Notes: generated from the sequence alone by a model not told the origin. Positions 8,895-17,917 are shown, counted from the first letter of the stretch. The stretch is DNA of 64,000 nt from Streptomyces davaonensis JCM 4913 (GCF_000349325.1 NC_020504.1:4126053-4190052); one strand, 5' to 3'. A program made the numbers and translations.

Positions 8895-10055
8895 GTGAAC
8901 GACCTCGATCCCCTCCTCACCCCCGAGGGCCGCGCCCTCCTCGACGAAGTGCGCGGCACCGCCCCCGCCGACGAACTCGCCGTAGCCACCCGGCTGCGCC
9001 GTGACCACCCCGCCGAGCTGGTGTCGGCGGCGCTCGGACAGGCCCGGCTGCGGCAGCGGGCGGAGGCGAAGTTCGGGGCCGAGGACGCGCGGCGGATGTA
9101 CTTCACCCCGAACGGCGTCGAGCAGTCGACCCGGGCGAGCGTGGCCGCGTACCGGGCGGAGCGGCTGCGGGAGCTGGGGGTCGGCTCGGTCGCCGACCTG
9201 TGCTGCGGGATCGGCGGGGACGCCATCGCGCTGGCGCGGGCCGGGATCCGGGTGCTGGCCGTGGACCGGGACCCGCTGACCGCGGCCGCCGCGCGTGCCA
9301 ACGCCGACGCGCTCGGGCTCGCCGGGCTGATCGAGGTGCGGGAGACGGACGTGACGGAGGTCGACACGGCCGGGTACGACGCCGTGTTCGTGGACCCGGC
9401 GCGGCGCGGCGGCCGGGGCCGCATCTTCGACCCCGAGGCCTACTCCCCTCCCCTGTCCTGGGCCGTCCAGGCGGCCCTGAAGGCCCCGCACGCCGCCCTG
9501 AAGATCGCCCCCGGCGTCCCGCACGAGGCCATCCCCGCCGAGGCCGAGGCCGAGTGGATCTCCGACGGCGGGGACGTGAAGGAGGCCGTGCTGTGGTTCG
9601 GCACCGCGCCCGGCGCCGTCCGCGCGACCCTTCTCCCCGGCCCGCGCACGCTCCTCTCCCGGGGGCTCCCGAACCCCGAAGTCCGGCCCGTCGGGCGGTA
9701 CTTGTACGAGCCCGACGGCGCCGTCATCCGCGCCCATCTGGTCGCCGAGGCCGCCGAGGAGCTGGACGGCGGGCTGATCGACCCGACCATCGCCTACGTC
9801 ACCGCCGACGCCCTGCGCCCCACCCAGTACGCCTCGGCCTACGAGATCACCGACCGACTCCCCTTCAACGTCAAGAAGTTGAAGGCCCTGCTGCGCGAGC
9901 GCGAGGTCGGCGTCCTCACCGTCAAGAAGCGCGGGTCGGCCGTCGAGCCGGAGGAGCTGCGCAAGAAGGTCAAGCCGCAGGGGCCCAATGCCGCGACGGT
10001 GTTCCTGACCCGGGTCGCCGGGGCGCCGACGATGCTGGTCGGTCAGCCCGTCTGA
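8895..10055 (+). CDS. Class I SAM-dependent methyltransferase, THUMP-like
   Basis: 386-residue cytoplasmic protein. A class I methyltransferase core lies about 90-230, with the SAM-binding VADLCCGIGGDAIALA, the acidic VDRDP at the end of strand 2, and VFVDPARRG where RNA/DNA methylases carry their motif IV. The C-terminal part (about 300-386: LPFNVKKLKALLREREVGVLTVKKRG) matches the THUMP-like domain, suggesting RNA as substrate. The start is GTG at 8895; the open frame continues upstream through antisense sequence. Its last 13 bp overlap the convergent sigma-factor gene. The specific methylated base is not known. Confidence 0.85.
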   Translation: MNDLDPLLTPEGRALLDEVRGTAPADELAVATRLRRDHPAELVSAALGQARLRQRAEAKFGAEDARRMYFTPNGVEQSTRASVAAYRAERLRELGVGSVADLCCGIGGDAIALARAGIRVLAVDRDPLTAAAARANADALGLAGLIEVRETDVTEVDTAGYDAVFVDPARRGGRGRIFDPEAYSPPLSWAVQAALKAPHAALKIAPGVPHEAIPAEAEAEWISDGGDVKEAVLWFGTAPGAVRATLLPGPRTLLSRGLPNPEVRPVGRYLYEPDGAVIRAHLVAEAAEELDGGLIDPTIAYVTADALRPTQYASAYEITDRLPFNVKKLKALLREREVGVLTVKKRGSAVEPEELRKKVKPQGPNAATVFLTRVAGAPTMLVGQPV

Positions 10056-11293
10056 GCCCGGCGCAGCAGCAGCTCACGCTCCCGCGCGTTGCGCGTCAGC
10101 CCCGCCGCCCGCTCGAACTCCGCGCGCGCCTCCGCCGTACGGCCGAGGCGGTGCAGCAGGTCGCCTCGGACGCTCGGCAGCAAGTGGTAGTCGCGCAGGG
10201 CGGGTTCGGCGGCGAGGGCGTCGACGATCTCCAGGGCCGGGGCCGGGCCCTCGGCCATGGACACCGCCACGGCCCGGTTGAGTTCGACGACCGGGGAGGG
10301 GGCGCGGGCGGCGAGCAGGGCGTAGAGGGTGGCGATGCTCTTCCAGTCGGTCTCCTCGTAGGTGTACGCGTGCGCGTGGCAGGCGGCGATGGCGGCCTGG
10401 AGGGTGTACGGGCCGGGGGCGCCGGGGGCCTCGGCGCGGGCCAGGGCCTTGATGCCGCGGGCGATGAGCATGCGGTTCCAGCGGCGGCGGTTCTGGTCCT
10501 TGAGGAGGACCGGCTCGCCGTCCGGTCCGGTGCGGGCGGCGGTGCGGGCGGCCTGGAACTCCAACAGAGCGGTCAGGCCGTGGACTTCGGGTTCCTTCGG
10601 CATCAGCGCGGAGAGCACGCGGGCCAGCCGCAGGGCGTCCTCGCACAGGGAGGGGCGCAGCCAGTCGTCGCCCGCGGTGGCGGCGTAACCCTCGTTGAAG
10701 ATCAGGTAGATGACGTCCAGCACCGAGCCGAGGCGGGCCTCGCGGTCGGGGCCGTAGGGGACCTCGAAGGGGACGTTCCTGGTGGCGAGGGTGCGTTTGG
10801 CGCGGACGATGCGCTGGGCGACCGTCGGTTCGGGGACCAGGAAGGCGCGGGCGATCTCGGCCGTGGTCAGGCCGCCGAGGAGGCGCAGGGTGAGGGCGGT
10901 GCGGGCCTCGGCGGACAGGGCCGGGTGGCAGGTGGTGAAGACCAGGCGGAGCAGGTCGTCGTCGATGTCGTCCGGGCCCGCGGGCTCCTCGGGCGGAACC
11001 GTGGTGTCCGTCGAGCGGCCGATCTCGGCCAGCTTGCGGGCGTAGTTCTCCTTGCGCCGGATCAGGTCGACCGCACGGTGCCGGGCGGTGGTCATGAGCC
11101 AGGCGCCCGGGTTGTCGGGCACCCCGTCTTTCGGCCACTGCTCCAGTGCGACGACCAGGGCGTCCTGGGCCAGTTCCTCGGCGATGCCGACGTCCCGGAC
11201 GATGCGGGCGACGGCGGCGACGATCCTCGGGGACTCGATACGGAAGACGGTCTCGACCGCGCCGCGGGGGTCGGGGGTGGGCTGTGCTGTCAC
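10043..11293 (-). CDS. ECF42-type RNA polymerase sigma factor
   Basis: 416-residue extracytoplasmic-function sigma factor. Sigma region 2 (about 10-80: IVRDVGIAEELAQDALVVALEQWP) and region 4 (about 125-180: LTLRLLGGLTTAEIARAFLVPEPTVAQRIVRAKRTL) are followed by a helical TPR-like C-terminal domain of about 220 residues. That extension defines the ECF42 group, which has no anti-sigma factor and is encoded beside DGPF/YciI proteins, as here. The GTG at 11293 lies 44 nt after the YciI gene. A matching ECF42 promoter stands in front of the pair. In ECF42 proteins the C-terminal domain is reported to be needed for activity. Confidence 0.93.
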   Translation of the reverse strand: MTAQPTPDPRGAVETVFRIESPRIVAAVARIVRDVGIAEELAQDALVVALEQWPKDGVPDNPGAWLMTTARHRAVDLIRRKENYARKLAEIGRSTDTTVPPEEPAGPDDIDDDLLRLVFTTCHPALSAEARTALTLRLLGGLTTAEIARAFLVPEPTVAQRIVRAKRTLATRNVPFEVPYGPDREARLGSVLDVIYLIFNEGYAATAGDDWLRPSLCEDALRLARVLSALMPKEPEVHGLTALLEFQAARTAARTGPDGEPVLLKDQNRRRWNRMLIARGIKALARAEAPGAPGPYTLQAAIAACHAHAYTYEETDWKSIATLYALLAARAPSPVVELNRAVAVSMAEGPAPALEIVDALAAEPALRDYHLLPSVRGDLLHRLGRTAEARAEFERAAGLTRNARERELLLRRAQTG

Positions 11294-11337
11294 AGCCCAC
11301 CATGCAACACCCCTCAGGCCCCGGGGGCCAAGGACGT

Positions 11338-11694
11338 TCAGCCCTCGGCGATCTCGCGCACCTCGCAGGTCACGGTCCAGTGGGACTCGTGGATCTTCAG
11401 GAACCGCTGGGTCCACTCGATCGCCTCGGCCCGGTCCTTGCACTGCATGAGGGCGTAGCCGCCGATGACCTCCTTGGCCTCGGTGAACGGCCCGTCGGTG
11501 ACGGACGTCTCGCCGCCCTGGTAGTGCACCCGGACGCCCTGGGCGGTGGGGGTGAGCCCGGCGGTGTCGAGCAGGATCCCGGCCTTCGTCATCTCCTCGA
11601 TCAGCTCGCCCATCCGCTGCATCAGACCCTCGCTGGGGCCCTCGGAGGGGGCGTTCTGCTCGTCGATCCGCACGAGCGACAGGTAGCGGGGCAT
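11338..11694 (-). CDS. YciI/DGPF-domain protein, ECF42 partner
   Basis: 118-residue YCII-related protein with the diagnostic motif TDGPFTEAKEVIGGYAL at about 65-81. These small ferredoxin-fold proteins are the conserved partners and main targets of ECF42 sigma factors; their biochemical role is unsettled. The ATG at 11694 follows GAGGAGT. It is the first gene of the unit, upstream of the sigma factor, and the ECF42-type promoter lies 50-80 nt before it. Confidence 0.92.
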   Translation of the reverse strand: MPRYLSLVRIDEQNAPSEGPSEGLMQRMGELIEEMTKAGILLDTAGLTPTAQGVRVHYQGGETSVTDGPFTEAKEVIGGYALMQCKDRAEAIEWTQRFLKIHESHWTVTCEVREIAEG

Positions 11695-11746
11695 GGTGAC
11701 TCCTCGTCTCCGGTGGACCGGGTCCTTCCCGGCCTCTCACACCTGC

Positions 11747-11773
11747 GTCGAACGGGAGACACCCGGATCGACA
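11747..11773 (-). promoter_or_regulatory. Predicted ECF42 promoter
   Basis: TGTCGA (11768-11773) is followed after 17 nt by CGAC (11747-11750) on the minus strand. This is the promoter pattern I remember for ECF42 targets (TGTCGA at -35, CGA/CGTC at -10), and it stands directly upstream of the DGPF gene, so the sigma factor would activate its own operon. Confidence 0.82.
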
Positions 11774-11804
11774 GCCCCGCCGAAAAAAGTTCGCGGGAAT
11801 TTTC

Positions 11805-12866
11805 TCAGCGCAGCGACTCCCACAGTTCGCTCGCCTCCGGCTCCTCGGCGACCACCCGGTTGGGGTCCGACGGGGCCCGTACGACGGGCATGGTCACCGT
11901 CGTCACGGCGTCCGCCGACAGGGCCTGCACGCTCCGGCCGAGCCCGGTCAGCTCGGTCAGCGAGTCCAGGCCGGTGTCCGTGGTGAGGCTGCCGGTGACC
12001 GCGTCGGCGACCCGGTACAGCTTGGCGGGGTCGGTGAGCAGGTCGGTCGCGGAGATCTGCGTCAGCAGCGCCTTCACCAGTTGCTGCTGGAGACCTATGC
12101 GGCCCAGATCGCTGCCGTCGCCTATGCCGTGCCGGGTGCGGGCAAGGGCCAGGGCCTGCTCGCCGTCGAGATGATGGGTCCCGGCCTCCAGGGTGAGGTG
12201 GCTGTCCTCGTCGTCGATGTCCTCCTCGGTGGTGACGGTGACCCCGCCGAGCGCGTCCACCAGGTTCGCGAAGCCCGCGAAGTCGATCTCGATGTAGTGG
12301 TCCATGCGGACGTCCGTGATCGACTCGACCGTCTTCACCGCGCACACCGGGCCGCCCACCGCGTAGGCGCTGTTGAACATCGCGTTGTAGGCGACCTCGG
12401 TCGAGCCACCGTCCTCCAGGGGGCAGGACGGACGGGTGACCAGGGTGTCGCGCGGGATGCTCACCACCGTCGCCTCGGACCGGCCCGGGTCCAGGTGCAC
12501 CACCATCGCGGTGTCGGAGCGTGCGCCGCCGCTCGCGCCGCCGCCGAGCGCCTGGTTCTCGGCGCCGTCGCGCGAATCCGAGCCCAGGACCAGGATGTTC
12601 AGCGCCTCGGTGGGCAGCACCTCGGCCTCCGAGGACTCCGCGGCCTCCGAAGTGGCCGACGGGGTCGCCTTCGGCGGCCGGTTGTCGCCGAGCGCGCTGT
12701 CGATGTCGACGCTCTTGATGTTGTCGTTGAGATGCCAGTACGCCCAGCCCGCCGCCCCGGCCGCCAGGACCAGTGCCCCCGCGAGAGTGAGGCCGGCGAT
12801 CTTCAGCGCTCTCGACCGCCGGCCCACCGCTCTGCTCTCGTCCCCGTTCGCCTCGTCTCCGCTCAC
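11805..12866 (-). CDS. LytR-CpsA-Psr (LCP) family wall polymer ligase
   Basis: 353-residue membrane-anchored LCP protein. A short basic cytoplasmic start, one transmembrane helix (about 22-44) and a Ser/Glu-rich linker precede the LCP domain (about 85-320). Catalytic landmarks are LVLGSDSRDG, ARSDTAMVVHL, SIPRDT and FAGFANLVDALGGV. LCP enzymes transfer lipid-linked glycopolymers such as teichoic or teichuronic acids onto peptidoglycan. The GTG at 12866 has no good ribosome-binding site, so the message may be leaderless or the start may lie elsewhere. Convergence with the surface-polysaccharide genes further right is functional only, not positional. Confidence 0.9.
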   Translation of the reverse strand: MSGDEANGDESRAVGRRSRALKIAGLTLAGALVLAAGAAGWAYWHLNDNIKSVDIDSALGDNRPPKATPSATSEAAESSEAEVLPTEALNILVLGSDSRDGAENQALGGGASGGARSDTAMVVHLDPGRSEATVVSIPRDTLVTRPSCPLEDGGSTEVAYNAMFNSAYAVGGPVCAVKTVESITDVRMDHYIEIDFAGFANLVDALGGVTVTTEEDIDDEDSHLTLEAGTHHLDGEQALALARTRHGIGDGSDLGRIGLQQQLVKALLTQISATDLLTDPAKLYRVADAVTGSLTTDTGLDSLTELTGLGRSVQALSADAVTTVTMPVVRAPSDPNRVVAEEPEASELWESLR

Positions 12867-12939
12867 AGACAGGAACGTAAGTCCGAATTATTACGGCGAG
12901 CGCGTCCGGAACCGGTTTCTTGGGAAATTCTCAGACTTC

Positions 12940-14295
12940 TCAGCCCAGGGTCACCACCGGGACCGGATTGCTCCCGCTCCACGACCCGTTGAACCCGAAG
13001 GTCACCGAACCCCCGTCCGGGACCGTGCCGTTGTAGGAGGCGTTGGAGCAACTGACCGCCGCTCCCGACTGGGTGCAGGTCGCGTTCCAGGACTGGGTGA
13101 GCTGCTGCCCGGCGCCGTAGGTCCAGGTCGCCTTCCACGACGACAGCGAGGCCCCGTCGCAGGCGATCCGGACCTGGCCGGTGAACCCGGTGTTCCACTG
13201 GTTGACGACGCTGTAGGTCGCCGTGCAGGCGCCCGTCGGCGGTGGTGTGGTCGTGCCGCCGAGGGCCTCCGCGATGGCGTAATACGCCGGTTTCGGCGCG
13301 AAGTTCTCGTCGTACGGCGTCGCCGCGCCCTGGCCGGGGAAGGTGTCCGGGATCCAGGAGTCGGAGTCGGTGAAGCCCCAGACGGTCACGCCGACGCACC
13401 GGGTCACGGCCACGCAGGCATTGACGACCTGCTTGTACTCGGTGGCCTGCTGGGCGAGTTCGGCGCTGTCCGAGGGCAGGTTCATCCGGATGTCCAGCTC
13501 GGTGATGGCCACGTCCACGCCGAGGTCGGCGAAGCGCTGGATGTTCTGCTGGAGCGTGGAGGGCACCTGGCCGAGGATGAGGTGGGCCTGGAGGCCGACG
13601 CCGTCGATCGGGACGCCGCGCGCCTTGAGGTCCCGGACCAGGTTGTACAGGGCGGTGGACTTCGCGTTGACGCCCTCGACGTTGTAGTCGTTGATGTAGA
13701 GCTTGGGGCTCGGGTCGGCGGCGCGGGCCGCGGTGAGCGCCTCGGCGATGTAGTCGGCGCCGAGGCCGTTGTACCAGAGGGTCTGCCGGTAGGTGCCGTC
13801 CTCGTTGAACGGCTCGTTCACCACGTCCCAGGTGGCCAGACGCCCCTCGTAGCGGCCGACCTCGGTGGCGATGTGGTCGGTCATGAGCTGCCGCAACTGG
13901 GCGGTGGTCCAGGTGCCGTTGGTCAGCCAGCTCGGGTTCTGGCTGTGCCAGACCAGGGTGTGGCCGCGCACCTGCTGGCCGTTGGCCTCGGCGAAGTTCA
14001 CGATCTCGTCTGCCTCGGCCCAGTTGAAGCTCCCCCGGGTCGGCTCGACCGAGCCCCATTTCATGGCGTTGCCGGGGGTCAGCGCGTTGAACTCACCGGC
14101 GGCGATCCGGCCGTAGGTGCCGGTGAGTTTGGAGCCGGTGACCGCCGTGCCGATCACCTTGCCCTTGGCGTCGGCCAGGTCGCGCAGCGGCTCGTCGGCC
14201 GCGTGCGCGGCGGGCGCCGCCAGCAGCGTGCCCGCGAGCAGCGCGACGCCTGCGAGGAGTGAAGCCAGGGTGGAGCCCGTTCTCAGAGATCTCAT
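12940..14295 (-). CDS. Secreted GH10 endo-1,4-beta-xylanase with CBM2
   Basis: 451-residue extracellular xylanase. A Sec signal peptide (MRSLRTG..., cleaved after AHA at 31-33) precedes a GH10 barrel (about 35-345) with acid/base E161 in WDVVNEP and nucleophile E266 in ITELDIRM. A PPPTG linker and a CBM2 cellulose/xylan-binding module (about 355-451, CTATYSVVNQWNTGFTGQV) complete it. I chose the ATG at 14295 because GGAGG precedes it and the signal peptide begins there. An operator CCGAAAGTTTCGG touches the ribosome-binding site. It forms a xylan unit with the adjacent LacI repressor and GH3 enzyme. Confidence 0.95.
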   Translation of the reverse strand: MRSLRTGSTLASLLAGVALLAGTLLAAPAAHAADEPLRDLADAKGKVIGTAVTGSKLTGTYGRIAAGEFNALTPGNAMKWGSVEPTRGSFNWAEADEIVNFAEANGQQVRGHTLVWHSQNPSWLTNGTWTTAQLRQLMTDHIATEVGRYEGRLATWDVVNEPFNEDGTYRQTLWYNGLGADYIAEALTAARAADPSPKLYINDYNVEGVNAKSTALYNLVRDLKARGVPIDGVGLQAHLILGQVPSTLQQNIQRFADLGVDVAITELDIRMNLPSDSAELAQQATEYKQVVNACVAVTRCVGVTVWGFTDSDSWIPDTFPGQGAATPYDENFAPKPAYYAIAEALGGTTTPPPTGACTATYSVVNQWNTGFTGQVRIACDGASLSSWKATWTYGAGQQLTQSWNATCTQSGAAVSCSNASYNGTVPDGGSVTFGFNGSWSGSNPVPVVTLG

Positions 14296-14306
14296 TGCGG
14301 GTGCCT

Positions 14307-14319
14307 CCGAAAGTTTCGG
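14307..14319. promoter_or_regulatory. Xylan-type LacI operator at the xylanase start
   Basis: CCGAAAGTTTCGG is a perfect inverted repeat containing CGAA-N3-TTCG. The same 11-bp pattern occurs twice upstream of the GH3 gene (15511-15542). It overlaps the xylanase ribosome-binding site by 2 nt. LacI-family xylan repressors of Streptomyces (BxlR/XlnR type) recognise related CGAA...TTCG repeats, so the neighbouring LacI protein is the likely binder. Confidence 0.72.
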
Positions 14320-14385
14320 TCGTTCAACCGACTGGCTTCGGGCAGTGTGGAGGCGGCACGGAACACCCGTCAATACACGAGCCCC

Positions 14386-15450
14386 TCACCTCCCGGGCGG
14401 CACCGAGGTACTGCTGCGCACCACCAGGCTCGTGGCCAGCTCCACCCGGGTCGCCGCCGGATCCCCGTCCTCCTTGGCGAGGTCCAGCACCAGCTTGGCC
14501 GCGGCCTCGGCCATCTCGGTCAGCGGCTGCCGTACGGTCGTCAGCGGCGGGCCGACCCAGCGGGCGACCGGCAGATCGTCGAAGCCGACCACGCTGAGGT
14601 CCTCCGGGATGCGCAGGCCCAGTTCGCGCGCCGCCTCGTACAGGCCGAGCGCCTGGAGGTCGTTGCCCGCGAAGACGGCGGTCGGCCGGTCGGGGCCGCG
14701 CAGCAGTTTCAGGCCTTCCCGGTAGCCGGTCTCGTGGTGGAAGTCGCCGGGCCGGATCAGCGCGGGGTCGACCGGCAGTCCGGCCGTCTCCAGGGCGGCC
14801 CGGTAGCCGTCGACGCGGGCGCGGCTGCACATCATCCGGGAGGGTCCGGTGATGGCGCCGATCCGGGTGTGGCCGAGCTCGACCAGGTGCCGGGTGGCGG
14901 CGAGGCCGCCCTGCCAGTTGGTGGCGCCGATCGAGGGCACGTCGGCGCCCGGGTCGCCGGCCGGGTCCATCACCACGAACGGGATGGAGCGGCTGGTGAG
15001 CAGCGCGCGCTGGGACTCGTCCAGACCGGACAGGACCAGGATCACGCCGTGCGGGCGGCGGGCGGCGACCTGGTCGGCCCAGGTCCGGCCGGGGGTGAGG
15101 CGGCCCATGCTCTCGCTGAGCACGACGCTGAGGCCCGCGTCCCGGGCGACGTTCTCCACGCCCCGGATGACCTCCATCGCCCACGCGCTCTCCAGCTCGT
15201 GGAAGACCAGGTCGATCAGCGGGGAACGGCTCGCCTCGGCGCGTCGGCGCCGGTAGCCGTGGGCGCGCAGCAGTTCCTCGACGCGGCTGCGGGTGGCGGG
15301 GGCGACATCGGCTCTGCCGTTGAGGACCTTCGAAACAGTCGGCGCCGAGACGCCGGCCTCGCGGGCGATCTCGGCGAGCGTCGCGGTCTGTGCGGACCGA
15401 CCTGTCGCGCGGGTTGTCGTCCGGGTTTCAGCGGGCTCGGAGGGTGTCAT
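14386..15450 (-). CDS. LacI-family repressor of the xylan genes
   Basis: 354-residue LacI/GalR regulator. The helix-turn-helix and hinge are plain (about 24-75: TLAEIAREAGVSAPTVSKVLNGRADVAPATRSRVEELLRAHGY), followed by the sugar-binding domain (about 80-350: GVENVARDAGLSVVLSES, VVMDPAG, FAGNDLQALGLYEAARELG, SVVGFDDLPVARW). It lies between the xylanase and, divergently, the GH3 gene, and shared operators flank both. It probably represses both until a xylo-oligosaccharide or xylobiose binds. The identity of the inducer is inference. Confidence 0.92.
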   Translation of the reverse strand: MTPSEPAETRTTTRATGRSAQTATLAEIAREAGVSAPTVSKVLNGRADVAPATRSRVEELLRAHGYRRRRAEASRSPLIDLVFHELESAWAMEVIRGVENVARDAGLSVVLSESMGRLTPGRTWADQVAARRPHGVILVLSGLDESQRALLTSRSIPFVVMDPAGDPGADVPSIGATNWQGGLAATRHLVELGHTRIGAITGPSRMMCSRARVDGYRAALETAGLPVDPALIRPGDFHHETGYREGLKLLRGPDRPTAVFAGNDLQALGLYEAARELGLRIPEDLSVVGFDDLPVARWVGPPLTTVRQPLTEMAEAAAKLVLDLAKEDGDPAATRVELATSLVVRSSTSVPPGR

Positions 15451-15478
15451 GGCGGCGATCGTATCCCTGCGCCCCCTC

Positions 15479-15508
15479 TTGACGAACCCTTCTCACCGCC
15501 CCTAGGTT
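15479..15508 (+). promoter_or_regulatory. Promoter of the GH3 gene
   Basis: TTGACG (15479-15484) and TAGGTT (15503-15508) with an 18-nt spacer. The expected start near 15515 lies inside the first operator copy, so a bound repressor would block initiation directly. Confidence 0.72.
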
Positions 15509-15510
15509 CC

Positions 15511-15542
15511 CGGAACATTCGAGGTGAATAACGAAACATTCG
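15511..15542. promoter_or_regulatory. Paired LacI-type operators upstream of the GH3 gene
   Basis: CGAAACATTCG at 15532-15542 has the same CGAA-N3-TTCG form as the xylanase operator. A one-mismatch copy, CGGAACATTCG, lies at 15511-15521. The two are exactly 21 bp apart, two helical turns, so two dimers would sit on one face of the DNA at the transcription start. Confidence 0.72.
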
Positions 15543-15604
15543 CGAGAGGTCGTACGTTTCCTTCGCGAGAGGTCACGAGAGGCCACCGCCCCGACAGGAG
15601 TTTC

Positions 15605-17899
15605 ATGACCACCGCCCCCTGGCGCGACCCCGCACTGCCCGCCTCTGCCCGCGTCGACGACCTGCTCTCCCGGATGACCCTTCAGGAGAAGACCGCCCAG
15701 CTGTACGGCGTGTGGGTGGGCGCCGCCACGGACGGCGAGGGAGTCGCGCCGCTCCAGCGCGAGATGAGCGCCGACTACGACTGGGACGAACTGATCACGC
15801 ACGGCCTGGGCCAGCTCACCCGCTCCTTCGGCACCGCCCCCGTGGACCCCGCGCTCGGCGCGCAGGCCCTCGCCCGCGCCCAGCGCCGGATCGCGGCGGC
15901 CGGACGCTTCGGCATCCCCGCCGTCGCCCACGAGGAGTGCCTGGCCGGGTTCACCACCTGGCGGGCCACCGCCTACCCGGTGCCGCTGGCCTGGGGAGCG
16001 AGCTTCGACCCGCCGCTCGTCGAGGACATGGCCCGCCGGATCGGCGCGGACCTGCGCTCGGTCGGCGTCCACCAGGGGCTCGCGCCCGTCCTGGACGTCG
16101 TACGCGATCCGCGCTGGGGGCGGGTGGAGGAGACCATCGGGGAGGACCCGTATCTGACCGGCACCATCGGCACCGCCTATGTGCGGGGCCTGGAGTCGAC
16201 CGGGGTGATCGCCACGCTCAAGCACTTCGCCGGGTACGCCTCCTCCGCGGGCGCCCGCAATCTCGCGCCCGTGCGGGCCGGAGTGCGCGAGTTCGCCGAT
16301 GTCACCCTGCCGCCGTTCGAGATGGCGCTGCGCGAGGGCGGGGCGCGCAGTGTGATGGCCGCGTACACCGAGACCGACGGCGTGCCCGCCTCGGCGGATC
16401 CCCGGCTGCTGACCGAACTCCTGCGGGAGCAGTGGGGGTTCACCGGCACGGTCGTCGCGGACTACTTCGGCATCGCCTTCCTCCGGTCGCTGCACCGGGT
16501 CGCGGGCACCGACGCCGAGGCGGCGCACGCGGCGCTGGCGGCCGGCATCGACGTGGAGCTGCCCACCCTGAAGTGCTACGGCAAGCCCCTCGTGGACGCC
16601 GTCCGCGCGGGCGAGGTCCCCGAGGAACTGGTGGACCTCGCGGCCCGTCGCGTCCTGCTCCAGAAATGCGAACTGGGCCTGCTGGACGAGGACTGGGACC
16701 CGGAACCGGCCGAGCGCATCGACCTCGACTCCACCGCGGGCCGCACCCTGGCCCGGCGTCTGGCCGAGGAGTCGGTGGTGCTGCTGGACAACCCGGACGG
16801 GCTGCTGCCGCTGGCCCAGGACACCCGGATCGCGGTCGTCGGCCCGCGCGCCGCGGACGCCCTGGCGATGCTGGGCTGCTACTCCTTCCCGTCCCATGTC
16901 CTCACCCACCACCCCGACGTCCCGATGGGCATCGACATCCCGACCGTCCTTGAGGCCCTGCGCGCCGAACTCCCGGACGCCAAGGTCACGTTCGCGGAAG
17001 GGTGCGGGGTGTCCGACCCCGACGAGACGGGGTTCGAGGAGGCGGTGGCGCGGGCGGCCGAGGCGGATGTGTGCCTTGCGGTGCTGGGCGACCGGGCGGG
17101 CCTGTTCGGGCGCGGCACCTCGGGCGAGGGCTGCGATGTCAGCGACCTTCGGCTGCCGGGCGTACAGGGCGAGTTGCTGGACGCGCTGGTGGCGACCGGC
17201 GTCCCGGTGGTGCTGGTGCTGCTCACCGGCCGCCCCTACGCGCTCGGCCGCTGGCAGGGCCGCCTCGGCGCGGTCGTCCAGGCCTTCTTCCCCGGCGAGG
17301 AGGGCGGACCGGCGGTCGCGGGAGTGCTGTCGGGCCGGGTCAACCCGTCGGGACGCCTGCCGGTGAGCGTCCCGCGGGAACCCGGAGGCCAGCCGTGGAC
17401 GTACCTCCAGCCGCCGCTGGGCCTGGCGGGCGAGGTCAGCAATCTGGACCCGACCCCGCTGTACGCGTTCGGGCACGGGCGCTCGTACACGAGCTTCGCC
17501 TGGGAGTCCGACGCGGCGGACGCGGAGATCGGCACGGACGGCTCGTACGAGATGGCCGTGACCGTCCGCAACACCGGGGACCGGGCGGGCGCGGAGGTCG
17601 TGCAGCTGTATCTGCACGATCCGGTGGCCTCGGTGACCCGCCCCGATGTCCGGCTGATCGCCTACCAGCGGCTGGAGTTGGAGCCCGGGGAGTCCCGGCG
17701 GGTGGCCTTCCGCTTCCACGCGGATCTGTCGTCCTTCACGGATCGTTCAAATCTCAAGGTGGTCGAACCCGGCCTGCTGGAACTACGGTTGGGAACATCC
17801 AGCGCGGAGGTGCTGCACACGGCACGACTGACTCTCTCCGGCCCGGTACGGGTGCTCGGCCCGGACCGACGGCTGGTGTGCGAGGCGGTGGTGTCCTGA
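15605..17899 (+). CDS. Intracellular GH3 beta-xylosidase/beta-glucosidase
   Basis: 764-residue glycoside hydrolase family 3 enzyme without a signal peptide. Visible are the N-terminal barrel (about 20-350, with KHFAGYASSAGARN and the probable nucleophile aspartate in GTVVADYFG), the alpha/beta sandwich (about 390-600) and a C-terminal fibronectin-like domain (about 650-750, NTGDRAGAEVVQLYLHDP). The ATG at 15605 follows AGGAG. Its operators and the adjacent GH10 xylanase argue that it cleaves imported xylo-oligosaccharides. The family also includes beta-glucosidases, so the sugar is inferred from context. A small membrane-protein gene follows 18 nt later. Confidence 0.9.
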   Translation: MTTAPWRDPALPASARVDDLLSRMTLQEKTAQLYGVWVGAATDGEGVAPLQREMSADYDWDELITHGLGQLTRSFGTAPVDPALGAQALARAQRRIAAAGRFGIPAVAHEECLAGFTTWRATAYPVPLAWGASFDPPLVEDMARRIGADLRSVGVHQGLAPVLDVVRDPRWGRVEETIGEDPYLTGTIGTAYVRGLESTGVIATLKHFAGYASSAGARNLAPVRAGVREFADVTLPPFEMALREGGARSVMAAYTETDGVPASADPRLLTELLREQWGFTGTVVADYFGIAFLRSLHRVAGTDAEAAHAALAAGIDVELPTLKCYGKPLVDAVRAGEVPEELVDLAARRVLLQKCELGLLDEDWDPEPAERIDLDSTAGRTLARRLAEESVVLLDNPDGLLPLAQDTRIAVVGPRAADALAMLGCYSFPSHVLTHHPDVPMGIDIPTVLEALRAELPDAKVTFAEGCGVSDPDETGFEEAVARAAEADVCLAVLGDRAGLFGRGTSGEGCDVSDLRLPGVQGELLDALVATGVPVVLVLLTGRPYALGRWQGRLGAVVQAFFPGEEGGPAVAGVLSGRVNPSGRLPVSVPREPGGQPWTYLQPPLGLAGEVSNLDPTPLYAFGHGRSYTSFAWESDAADAEIGTDGSYEMAVTVRNTGDRAGAEVVQLYLHDPVASVTRPDVRLIAYQRLELEPGESRRVAFRFHADLSSFTDRSNLKVVEPGLLELRLGTSSAEVLHTARLTLSGPVRVLGPDRRLVCEAVVS

Positions 17900-17917
17900 G
17901 CCTTGGGGAGGGGCTCC

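Noticed and set aside
15428..17719. 763-codon open frame antisense to the GH3 gene
   Set aside because: No recognisable protein, and the GH3 enzyme on the other strand is complete and well conserved.
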